Made by a program: the position numbers and the translations under genes. The notes under the pieces are model-generated. The model was not told where the DNA came from. It searched no databases and was given only the letters and a program-made list of their open reading frames with translations. From the NCBI GenBank assembly GCA_949987705.1, contig OX465282.1:33816039-33880038 (forward strand): a stretch of DNA of 64,000 nt, in the 5' to 3' direction. Positions 54,477-64,000 of this stretch are shown here, piece after piece; the stretch's first letter is position 1; each line of letters begins with the position of its first letter. Source of the stretch: Thereva unica (Eukaryota; Arthropoda; Insecta; Diptera; Therevidae).

Positions 54477-57400
54477 CAATTAACTCCGCCTTCGTCTGGT
54501 CCCAAGCCCAGAGTGTGAAAGGAGGAGGGTTGTCGACCTGCCGAGTCGATCGTAAAAACTAGGCAAGAAACCGCATGGATACACGAACTAACCATTCACG
54601 AAATAATGCTACTGCATCCGGGGCAGCCGATGCGCCAGCGCTGGGGACCAGGGATGCTGGTGAGAAGTGGGTTACTGGCCGAAATAATGCTACTGCATCC
54701 GGGGCAGCCGATGCGCCAGCACTGGGGACCAGGGATGCTGGTGAGAAGTGGGTTACTGGCCGAACACCCAAATTAGTCACACCGAAAAGGGAATTAAAAT
54801 TCGCTGCGTGGAATGTACGAACAGGACATCACGTTGGTCAAAAGGAAATCATAGCAATGGAATTGTTGAAATGCAAAATATCAATTGCTGCGCTATCGGA
54901 ACTACGGCTTACCGGATCCGGGATATTGACAATCGTCCCGCCAACAATCGACGAAACGATGATGCTTTACTATTCCGGTGGTGAGAAAAGAGAGGCCGGC
55001 GTCGGCTTTATGGTCGACCGACGGGCTGCCAGCAGCGTTATCGCATTCCAACCGATATCCGAGCGTTTGGCGGTTATAACCATCAGTGGAACGATCAAGA
55101 CCCATATCATATCCGTTTATGCGCCAACCGAGACCAGCACGGACACGAACAAGGACGTATTTTACGATCAGCTTCAACAGACGCTGGATATGATACCTCA
55201 AACCGAATTAATAATTCTCGCGGGGGATTTCAATGCACATTCAGGAGTAGATCGAACCGGCTGGGAAGAAACCATGGGCAAATTCGGACACGGAGTAATC
55301 AATGACAACGGCTTACGCCTGTTTTCATTCGCATCGTCAAACAACTTGATCGTTGGCAACAGCATTTTCCGCCATCCACTCAAACACCAACTCACCTGGC
55401 GAAATCCATCCGGCAAAGACTCGGCGATGTTAGACTACGTTTTGATCAACACAAGATTCCGATCGACGCTTAAAGACGTACGTGCAATGCGTGGACCCGA
55501 TTGCGGATCGGACCATTATCTTGTTCGAGCGAAATTGCAGATGCGATTGCAAAGAGCGAAGAAAACGGAGCCACCACCAGCCAAGAAAAATTGGGCGTGC
55601 CTACGGGACCCGGTCTTCGGGCGAGAGTTTCAAATGGCATTATCCAACAAATTCGCGGCGCTTGCAATACCGGACGATATCGATGTAGAAGAAAGGCAAT
55701 TGTCGGAGTCTATTGTGGAGTGTGCAATGGAGTTGTGTCCAACTATCCGTAAACGGACGCAGCCATGGATCTCAGACAGCTGTCTGGACCTCGTCGATCA
55801 GCGGAAGCGCATGAAACACGTCGACTTTGAGGAATACCGAAGATTGAACAAAGAAGTTCGGCAGAAAATGAAATTGGAACGAGAAGCGTACTGGAATAAC
55901 GTTGCGGCCGACATGGAAAAAGCGGCGTCGAGGCACGAGTACCGGACGCTGTACCAGACAATCCGCCGGTTAGGCGGCAAAACAACATCAACAAACGACA
56001 ACATCAAAAAATCGGATGGAACTTTTGTGACTTCTGCCCATGAACGCCTGGAGCGGTGGAGAGCATTCTTCCACCAGCTGTATAACCACGATCCGCCGCA
56101 AGGTCCAGCACCCGAACCACCGATTATCGAACAGCCGATGAATCAGTTTCTCGATACCGAACCAACAATTATTGAGGTGAAGACAGCAATAAAATCGCTG
56201 AAAAATGGAAAAGCGCCGGGAATAGACCAAGTAACCGCCGAGATGATCAAAGCTGGAGGTGATGTCTTATCACAACGACTTCATGTCCTCATAACACACA
56301 TATGGCATTCGGATCGTGTCCCTTCGGTATGGAAGAAAGCGATCGTTGTCCCAATTTTGAAGAAAGGCGACAGTCGGGAATGCTAGAATTATCGCGGTAT
56401 TAGCCTTCTTTCGATCGTCGGTAAAGTATTTACGAAAATAATACAATCGAGGCTACAGAAACATCGAGAGCAAACGAGCCGGGAGGAACAAGCGGGATTT
56501 AGACCACATCGAGGATGCATTGATCAAATATTCGCCCTCCGTCAGTTAATGGAAGAAAGAATTCGTTGCGGCAAACGAATTGTCGTCGTTTTCATCGATT
56601 TCAAATCCGCTTTCGATTGCATCGATTGGAACAGCTTGTGGAGAGTCTTGGTAACCGAACACGTGCCATTGAGAATCATCCAACTTCTCCAAGCGTCGTA
56701 CGATGGCTCAACCAGCAGCGTTCATATTCGAAGCGACTTATCCGAGGAGTTCCCGATTCAGACGGGTGTCCGACAGGGGGACGTCGCTTCGCCACTTCTC
56801 TTCAACGTTGTGATCGACGCGATTATGCGTGAAGCATTCGATGGACGACTCGGAGTTCAATACGACGACAACAACTTCGTAACAGACTTAATGTTCGCCG
56901 ACGATAGCGCTGTTTTCGCCGACACGGATGCCGAAGCAACGGACATCTTATACGATATTTCCCGCATCGCCCAATCATACGGGTTAAAAATCAATGCGGA
57001 AAAGACCAAAGTGCTCACAACGGATGGATCTAGAGCCAGTGTTCACCTCGATGGAACCCAAATCGAACAGGTTCCAAGGTTCAAATATTTGGGATCATTG
57101 GTTGAGGAAACGAAAGTAGCATCGACGCCCGACGTTCACAGCCGTATCGGCCAGGCAACAGCAACATTCGCCTCGCTCAAGTGGTGCATATGGAAACGAG
57201 CAAATATCTCCATCAAAACAAAACTACGTCTTTACCGAACGTTGATTCTTCCGATTCTTCTTTATGGATCTGAAACGTGGACACTGCTCAAACCGGACGT
57301 TAAGAAGCTCGAGGTCTTCCAAATGCGATGTTTGAGGCAGATCCTCCGTGTCTCACTCCGTGATCGCCTTCGAAACGAGGTTGTCAGACAAAGATGCGAT

Positions 57401-57751
57401 CAGCAAACACTGATCGAAGAAGAAATGCAAAAACGTCGACTACGGTGGTTTGGACATGTTTGCCGAATGGATGATAACCGCTTGCCACGTAAACTTCTCT
57501 GGCGAGACCGTCCTGCAGACTGGAGAATACAGCGATCGGCACCGAAGAGGACCTGGTTGAGGAATATCGAGGGTGACTTAAAGAATCAACGATTATCAGT
57601 TACCGAGGCTCGAGACACCGCCAAAAACCGAGAAGAATGGAAGCGAATCGTGAATAGAGTTCGGGACCCAGCGGCACCGACAGCAGCGTATCCGTTGCGG
57701 GGACGTCCCGCCCGGCCGCCAGCTAACGGATCAAAGAAGAAGAAGAAGAAG
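54477..57751 (+). mobile_element. Full-length RTE-like non-LTR retrotransposon, 3.3 kb
   Basis: The element is bounded by the 13-bp duplication aaattaaaaataa at 54464-54476 and 57752-57764. It has a 98-bp 5' region, one long coding frame and an (AAG)n tail at 57733-57751. Length, single-ORF layout, APE endonuclease and trinucleotide tail fit the RTE group. One in-frame stop is the only defect seen. Confidence 0.9.
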
Positions 57752-57817
57752 AAATTAAAAATAATGCAAAATTATGAAAATATAAACTTGCAAAAAAAAT
57801 ATATTCTTCGAATTTAG
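54575..57817 (+). pseudogene. RTE-like endonuclease/reverse transcriptase with one in-frame stop
   Basis: The protein nicks DNA and reverse transcribes the element RNA at the target. The ATG at 54575 opens a head containing a duplicated 27-residue unit. The APE endonuclease spans about residues 70-325, with FAAWNVRTG, LSELRLTG (catalytic Glu), LAGDFNAHSG and GSDHYLVRA. A basic linker leads to KNGKAPGIDQVTAEMIKAGG, the RT start. A TAG at 56384-56386 interrupts the frame before NYRGISLLSIVGKVFT. RT then continues in the same frame with VFIDFKSAFDCIDW, TGVRQGDVASPLLFNVVIDA, LMFADDSAVFAD (catalytic FADD) and LLYGSETWTLL. The frame runs through the AAG tail as a Lys run and stops only at 57815-57817 in flanking DNA. 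No other lesion was seen. Confidence 0.85.
54599..54760 (+). repeat. 81-bp tandem duplication within the RTE coding region
   Basis: Two in-frame copies (54599-54679, 54680-54760) encode NNATASGAADAPALGTRDAG, EKWVTGR twice. The visible DNA difference is g/a in gc(g/a)ctgggg. This is a recent slippage or unequal-exchange event in the low-complexity N-terminus. Confidence 0.85.
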
Positions 57818-58100
57818 GCTTATAGCATTCAAAGAGTTTCCCAAACTGCAATACACAAACGAACTTTGCGCATTTCAGAGAAAATGTCATTTAAAAAAAC
57901 CTCTACGAAAAAATATACACTACCACAAATTTTAAGCCCTGTATCATAAACCAATGAACTTATAATATAATACAAAATTATATAAGAATCAACTACCTTG
58001 CTTGATCGCCGGCATAATACAGTTCCATAGATTTTATCGTTTGACGTTAGAAATTAATGTTTTTATATCGTGCATAAACTGGCATTCCTTTTTTGCAGAA
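57765..58100. other. Unassigned AT-rich sequence
   Basis: No coding signature or repeat boundary was seen. Confidence 0.4.
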
Positions 58101-58103
58101 GTA

Positions 58104-59829
58104 AGGTAGAAACAGATTGGCGCGACAACTTTCGCCGCGCCGCTCGACGGATTTTAGATTCCGCCTTAGCTAACAGATTGGCGCGGCGCGGACAATTTAA
58201 CGGACGATGGAATTTAAATAAATGAATTTGAAATTTTTAATGCCAATATAATTTAATGAATTTATTTTGTACTTTTTTAATTATTTATTATGTGAAAACA
58301 CATGATCCTTAATTATAACTGTGCTCTTACCTAGAAATAAAAATTTAAGCTATTTTCAATATTTTCGTATATTGTTTTTTTTTTTCAATATTTGAATAAA
58401 GCAAAATTTACTTGGAATTAAAAAAGGAAGAATTGAGGTGTTAGATAATATTTTGCCATTTACAGAAAATTACCTGAAATTTAAAAACTAAAGGGTTTTA
58501 TTGAAAGAGGGTGGTTCCATGACTTGTTTTATGGTACTAAATTAGATAATTTTACCTTCAAGTAGGAGATGGGTGGTTTGTTTTTTACATTGAACTGCAT
58601 AATGACATTTTCCCATGTACCCAAAATTACTTAGGTAGTTTTTAAACCCTTTATTCTTTATGACTATACTCAGCAAATAAATAAATTGCTCATATAAGAA
58701 TGAAGATGGCTCAAGAATCTGGTCGTCAGGGGTTTTCCCGTATTCGCATTTTATGATACAAGAGCCTGAATGGGTGTGTAACACCTTGTCATGGAGAAGG
58801 AACTTTTCTTGTTAACAAGAGAAAGAAACGGTCATATGTATGTTGTCATTCAGGGAAGTTTTGGATCAAAATTCTTTCGTGTCTTTTCTGTAAAACCTAT
58901 TTTTGCCTATTTAATACCACCTGCTTCACAACCTGAAAGTTTAAACTATGTATATTACATCATTAGAAAGTAATAAAAAATTCTCCTTCCGCGTGTTCGC
59001 CTAAAACATCTATCAGCAATATTTCCAGCTTGAACCCTCAGCATGTTTTAATTCAAATTTTATCTGACCAAAAACTTTAACTAAAAACTTTCCCAGAAAT
59101 TAATTTAATACTTTTCTTTTACTTTGGCTCCTGTTTTTCCTCCGGCTCCGGAATTTTATAGTTTTTAATCCTATGTTAAATTCCTCTGGGATAAATATAA
59201 ACATTTCACTAAAAAATAAACTTGAAGTACCTCCAAAAGCTTAAATTAACCATCACATTGAGTTGCTAAATAGAGACAAATTTTTTTTTATTGTTGACTG
59301 CTTTTGTTTGATTTTATTACAATAATTAGTTTTAAATACCTGCAACACAGTCTTTTTTATGCCCCATAATTGGTAAATTTCTTTTTTGCCATTTTATAAT
59401 AAATTGCATTAAAAAACTAAAAAAAATCACGAATTAAATTTAAAAATAACCGCCACGAACAAGTTGTCAATTTGCAGGCAGACAGCAGTTCAAAGCAAAA
59501 AATGTGTACTAAATCAGCTCGTCATGGTTGGTACCACTGGGCGACCAGCGGCAGAATTCGAAATAGCTCGAATTTGTCCGCGCGACAAGTCGCCTCCGCG
59601 CCTTTGTGGTAGCATATATGGTGGTGCGTGTATTTTAATCGATTTTGCCGCCATGGACACCGCCTCCGCGACAAAATTCGCGCCAATCTGTTTGTACCTG
59701 AATTTGGCCGCGCGACAAGTCGCTTCCGCGCCTTTGTGGTAGCATATATGGTGGTGCGTGAATTTTAATCGATTTTGCAGCCACGGACACCGGCTCCGCG
59801 ACAAAATTCGTGCCAACCTGTTTGTACCT
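58104..59829. mobile_element. Candidate TIR element with GC-rich subterminal repeats
   Basis: The imperfect termini aggtagaaacagattggcgc (left) and gtgccaacctgtttgtacct (right) are inverted matches. GTA flanks both sides (58101-58103, 59830-59832). Both ends carry extra copies of the acagattggcgcg word (58164; inverse at 59688) and GC-rich cgcgcgacaagtcgc stretches. The interior is AT-rich and non-coding. The short TSD makes the boundaries tentative. Confidence 0.45.
59570..59829. repeat. 130-bp tandem duplication
   Basis: Two units (59570-59699, 59700-59829) both begin gaatttg(t/g)ccgcgcgacaag and end ctgtttgtacct. They differ at about 8-10 positions. The open frames here are shared between units and do not look like genes. 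Confidence 0.85.
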
Positions 59830-59980
59830 GTACTATTTTGCCTAAACTATGAACTTTATGCTCATGCGCTCGATGACTCATAGCAGTCAGCAACATTCAA
59901 ACCCAATCCCTCCCACCAAGCGCGGGCTATTTTGCCTCGCACACATAGAATTACGCTGCTGTTTCTAGGTGGAGCTAAAC

Positions 59981-60363
59981 TACTAACATATAGAGGTCGC
60001 GCCAAAAGAGTTGATGCCGAGAAAGTCGCGTTTTCCATGCGCAGTAGAATCCCCGCATGCCGTTCCCGTCCCTTAGCCTAGTCGCAACAAATTTCGAAGG
60101 GGAAATTTGAAAATACATAAGCGCATTTCTTATCAATATGTGCGCAATTTTTATTTGTGTGCAGCTTTAATTTCCCCAGCTGCGCGCTCCGGCATCAACT
60201 CTTTTGGCGCGACCTCTAGTAATGGACTGCTAAATGAGCAAAATCCCATACAAAAAAAATGGCAAGAAAAATTTTTTGTTTGCATAAAAAAGGTTTTCTA
60301 TTTCTGGAGAAAAATGGTCCCATTCAGCATCGTCAATCAGCAGTCCATTACTATATGTCAGTG
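59981..60363. mobile_element. MITE A with 30-bp TIRs, split by MITE B
   Basis: The left end (t)act(a)acatatagaggtcg runs into cgccaaaagagttgatgcc. The inverse lies at 60191-60216 and, after MITE B is removed, continues as tatatgtcagtg to 60363. The reconstruction across the inserted B restores the palindrome exactly over acatatagaggtc. It is non-coding. A related right end with the same tatgtcagtg boundary lies at about 27887. Confidence 0.7.
60219..60351. mobile_element. MITE B (gtaatggactgct ends), TA target
   Basis: The inverted ends gtaatggactgct (60219) and agcagtccattac (to 60351) are flanked by TA (60217-60218, 60352-60353). At 133 bp it interrupts MITE A. The interior tttctatttctggagaaaaa matches 27825-27845. 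Confidence 0.75.
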
Positions 60364-61870
60364 CCCAAGATATATAAAATAAGCTGTGGGCTTTGTTATA
60401 GGAGCAATTGCTAGTGAAATTCGGGCAGGAAAAAACGAAGACATGAGTAGTGCTAGAAAAAATTGTCAAACGAAATCATTTCAATCCAGTGCGAACGGTT
60501 CTACATAATTTCAAAATCACTTTCCGAACATGGTATAAGTCATTTAGTACCGTCGCATACCGTTAAAGATTTTGTAAAAACACATGTTTGTTTTTTATTT
60601 GACGGCAAAAAAAATTTTTGAAATTCCGGCGGATACAGATTTTACTGCAAAAAAAAACCTTGTTTGCCATTGCCTTCACTGTCGAAAATCTGTATGGAAG
60701 ATCCACCATCAAAATCAATATTAACGTTCGCTGTACTTCCGGTAGCAGCTTGCGACTCTTCCAACGAATGGTCATTTGCACATCTGGGAACATAAAAAAA
60801 TATATTATCTCGTATTCATACCTCAACCGTATAAGGAACGCAGAACTATAGTTTAAAAGTTAATATTATATTTTGCTCACTGTTGTTGCTCATACATCGT
60901 CTGTGTATCTTCAGAATCACTGGAAAAAGTGTAGGGTTGAAGCGTTCCTGTTCTTGATGCATTGGATGCCGATATAAGAGTTGACTCTGAAGCAGAGCTC
61001 GGGGGTCGAAAAAAGACAGAAAACTGAATGCTTAGTGCAATCCCTGCACCCTGAATCACCGAACCGTTTTGATGTGAGGACCGAGTTATGGGTAGTGTAA
61101 TTTTCACCTATAGGTAACTCTCTTTGTGGGAAATGTATTAGACAATTAGACATAATCTTTATGAAACCGTGTGGAAAAATCAGCTAGTTATTTGTAGTTT
61201 TTGTTCCTTTATCACGCTAAAGACAAGGTTTTTTTGTCGGACAACGTATATGGAATGATGATTTTTTTATTATAAAAAAAAAAAAAACAAAGAAAAAAGA
61301 GGTTATGTATAAATTTTTTCCTTCATGAAATAGACGACTTTGACTCGTCGAACGGCGAAATCGGTAAACAAATTTTGTCGGACACATATACCATGTAATT
61401 CCACATATTTTTCTTAAGCGATCCTGAAAAAATCAGGTGGTTATTAATAAATTTTTGGAAGCCCATAACTTAGCAGGTTTGGGGTGGTAGACATCCTTAA
61501 CGGTTCAACATTTTTGTCGGACGAGTATTGTTTCGCGCGTATCATCGCCATCTCATGCGGCTATGATTGTTAGAAAAACACTATCTATAAATTTTTTGGC
61601 CACCATAAAAAGGTTGACTTTCGAGCAACCTGGAGGAAAAAAGCCCCGGTTGCATAAATTTTCGCAGAGCAAAAGATGGTAGACTAGGTGTCCTTAAACC
61701 ATACAAAAAGTTTTAAGAAAATATGTATAAATTTTTTTTTGTTCGCGGGCACTTAGTCTATTAATCCTTATCGTCATGTATTAAGACTGATTTGGAAATT
61801 TAGACTAGCCATAGAAGTTAACACTTCTAAAGTGTGGTCCTACGCACACTCCTTTTTACTTTATCTTTTG
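60364..61870. other. Unassigned; recurrent ttttgtcggac motif
   Basis: No gene was recognised. Three ttttgtcggac words followed by a variable sequence occur at about 61232, 61371 and 61514. This suggests a degenerate repeat of about 140 bp. The minus-strand frame 60877-61107 has no family signature. Confidence 0.4.
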
Positions 61871-62042
61871 TTTTTTGAATTACTATTTATGTATATTATA
61901 AGATATAATGTTAGTTAGTAAGTAGGTTATTCTTTATTGTTAATTTTTCATTTTGTCTTTTTTTCCTCCGTTTATTATAGTAATTTAAGAATTTTTCTTT
62001 GGTAAAAATATTGCGAAATAAATAATAATAATAATAACAATA
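61871..62042 (+). repeat. Putative non-LTR 3' UTR with (AAT)n tail
   Basis: AT-rich 3' UTR-like sequence ends in aaataaataataataataata at 62017-62037, the form of a non-LTR tail. There is no upstream coding signal to name the family. Confidence 0.4.
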
Positions 62043-62179
62043 ACTCTTTCCTTAGCGGACGGTACACCTCCTTGTTCACCTGGTGGTCTGGTGGCAGGCA
62101 TCACAGCATTTTCTGCTGGTACGCGGGAGTCACTTGTTTCAGGAGACACACGACATACGAGAGCCCTGACGTTGTGTCT

Positions 62180-62355
62180 CTAGCTCGTCCAAGAGTTCAG
62201 ACGTGAAGTCTCCGCCTCCTACTCTTGCACCCCCGGACTTCCTTTAACTTCCCTATTCGTCGAGCTAAGCTTACCACTAAACATTGTACAATGCCGTGAA
62301 CGACATATAGGACTGGAAGTACAAAGGGTGACACCTGCACTTAGAAATTCACTTA
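62180..62355 (+). repeat. 3' end of the CR1/Jockey-like family, second copy
   Basis: ccaagagttcagacgtgaag, then gagctaagcttaccactaaa and gtacaaagggtgacacctgc align with 6160-6320. It contains the last RT codons (homologous to 6160-6235) and the 3' UTR. Confidence 0.75.
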
Positions 62356-63670
62356 AAAAATGTAATAGAATACTGGTATACATAAACTACTCAATACCAC
62401 GCAGTCCTTCGCACACAAATAATTCCTTTCGCTATGTTTTGTATATCTAGCGAAAAATGGATAAAAAATTTGCTTTGTTCAGTATATCTGTTCAATATAA
62501 TTTAAAATAAAAAAGGGCGTTTAATAATTCTTAAGCTATTTACTTTAATCGACGTCATAAAGGTGCCTATTTATAATTCAAAATATTCGAATGAAATACA
62601 CGCAATACACAAACGTTTCCTCCATATGCTATATCAAATGAAAAAACCGACTTAAATTTATATCAAGAAAAAGTGAAGAGAAAAATATTTTAACACACAT
62701 TTGCACCTGGTAGCCCACAAATCAATCGAATATAATCAATACTCGTATTTGTCTCTCGGCTTTTGATATCAAAATCAACCCCAAACTGCTATGTCATCAA
62801 TCAAGGAAACATTTTCCGATTACCCTTAAACGGGAGCCCATACGAAATCGAATTGCGTGCACGTTCTTCCCCTTAGCCGATAATTTATGCACGTAAGGAT
62901 ACTCAATCCAGCCAACCCGCTGGGCAGTAGCGGCTCCAGCAACCAGAACAACCATCACGCTAACATACCCCCTATGGGCGCTCGAGCAAGGGGATGGAGC
63001 CATGGAAACCGACGTGGCCAAACCAAACTTGGTCTACCCTACCAGAAACAGGATTCCAGCCATGGAGCCTCCTCAGTTGGCTCGCTTACACTTGCGTAGG
63101 GGGTGATGTAATCCGTGATGGGGTTAAGAGTCGTCACTACCAGGACGGGTGGGTATGGTACGTCATAACCTCAATAAGCCCCTGCAAAGACTTTTCGGTA
63201 TCCTGCTGAAAACCTGTTCCTAGGAGTTGGATCAGACTCTTAGGTTTTGCCTCTCGCTTCTATTTTTAGTGGGTGAGGCTCCAAATGGGTTCGGCGGGGT
63301 TTCTTTACTGACCGTTCGTGGCGGCAGTGGGTCAGAATTATTTTAATTGAAGGATGAGCAATTTTTAAGGAATTTTTAATAGCGCCAGCCACTCTCGTTC
63401 GGGTATCCTTTTTCGTTGTTTATATGCGAGTATTTGAGTGAGGGCAGGTTTCCAATGATTAGAAGACTGCCGCCCTAATTTCTCTAGATAATTACTGGGA
63501 GATAGCACCGTGGTTGAGAATAGTTTTGTGTGGCATTTAACCGGCATAGAAAAGTTGCTCTGTGATTGTGGTAAGTACTATAAAAAATTGGTTTCTTTAC
63601 ATTATGGGGGAGCGTATCTTGGTGCGAGAACTTTTATTTATTGCTCATAGAATGAAAAATAAACCAATTT
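62356..63670. other. Unassigned sequence with a GC-richer island
   Basis: About 62810-63330 is clearly less AT-rich than its surroundings and has overlapping short open frames on both strands (62887-63099 plus, 62797-63021 minus). None shows a family motif. It could be a 5' UTR/ORF1 portion of a retrotransposon, a guess based on composition only. Confidence 0.35.
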
Positions 63671-63675
63671 TAGGA

Positions 63676-63745
63676 GTCACCCATTGTACTAGTTACTAGT
63701 AAGTCCATCATGTCGTTCAGGTCATGGTGCATAATTGTACCTGCT
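63676..63745 (-). repeat. 3' end of the CR1/Jockey-like family, minus copy
   Basis: On the minus strand gcaccatgacctgaacgaca, then tggacttactag..acaatgggtg aligns with 6253-6301. It is a short 5'-truncated fragment. Confidence 0.65.
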
Positions 63746-63839
63746 TCAGAGAAATTCTTTAATAACACCCTCTAAACCTCGATTGAATTTGTTGCTTTTG
63801 ATTGACATAAAATCAATCAAACATAATCATTATTAACTT

Positions 63840-64000
63840 CCCAGTATAGGAAGTTATTGTAATCGGTCCGAAAATCGAAATCGAAAATTTCAACGTATTT
63901 TCATCTTTCAAGGTCCCAGGAGCATTTTAAGCAAAAAATTGGGAGGAAGTATGTGTGTGTGTGTGTGTGTATGTGCGTACGGATGTGCTCATTTTTTCCT
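63840..64000 (+). repeat. Dispersed repeat B, copy cut by the window end
   Basis: cccagtataggaagttattg, taatcggtccgaaaatcgaa and a (GT)n stretch at 63954-63970 match 32770-32920. The copy continues beyond the window. Confidence 0.75.

Noticed and set aside
60877..61107. Minus-strand frame ending SDSEDTQTMYEQQQ as a host exon
   Set aside because: Composition is plausible, but there is no family motif, no neighbouring exon and no splice evidence.
1..64000. CRISPR arrays, rRNA, tRNA genes
   Set aside because: No regularly spaced identical repeats were seen, and reading found no tRNA A/B box pair or rRNA core. A dedicated covariance-model scan was not possible.

Overview
The window is eukaryotic, AT-rich DNA that I read as an insect (arthropod) genome segment made almost entirely of transposable elements. 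The reasons are insect-type non-LTR retrotransposons (RTE-like, CR1/Jockey-like, LOA/I-like), two Ty3/Gypsy LTR elements, hAT, mariner-like, TTAA and TWA-target DNA transposons, foldback MITEs, and a (CTAAC)n tail that is the complement of the insect TTAGG repeat. The species cannot be fixed from sequence. A TTAGG-bearing order is an inference, and it would argue against Diptera. I found no convincing host protein gene, tRNA, rRNA or CRISPR array.

Layout. 1-2 kb: short tandem repeats and copy 1 of a dispersed repeat (repeat A). 1.9-3.9 kb: an RTE-like element on the minus strand carrying one DNA transposon, which carries a second one. 3.96-4.67 kb: a TTAA palindromic MITE. 4.7-6.3 kb: a decayed CR1/Jockey-like reverse transcriptase. 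7.8-11.3 kb: an internally deleted Gypsy element with LTRs identical by eye. 11.4-15.8 kb: a 4.3-kb hAT-type foldback. 15.95-16.8 kb: a TA-flanked palindrome. 17.3-25.9 kb: a Russian doll of a hAT remnant, then a 7.9-kb long-armed element (E1) with an unfamiliar Cys-rich gene, then a 4.5-kb long-armed element (E2), then a hAT MITE. 26-35 kb: sparse fragments. 35.7-38.0 kb: a LOA/I-like RT plus RNase H open frame. 39.8-40.6 and 42.6-43.0 kb: RT and Helitron-helicase relics. 43.0-52.2 kb: an apparently complete Gypsy element. 52.3-53.3 kb: a mariner-like foldback. 54.5-57.8 kb: a full-length RTE-like element with one stop. 58-64 kb: MITEs, repeat fragments and unassigned sequence.

How the parts work together. 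There is no pathway here. The genes are replication modules (endonuclease/RT, gag/protease/RT/RNase H/integrase, transposase remnants). The Gypsy element at 43-52 kb (intact gag and pol, canonical -1 slippery site, one substitution seen between LTRs) and the RTE at 54.5-57.8 kb are the youngest complete elements. The deleted Gypsy element at 7.8-11.3 kb also looks young but must depend on proteins from elsewhere. Target-site duplications could be read directly for most insertions, so much of the insertion order can be reconstructed. The most unusual object is E1, a long-inverted-repeat element with TWA target sites and a protein I cannot assign to a known transposase.
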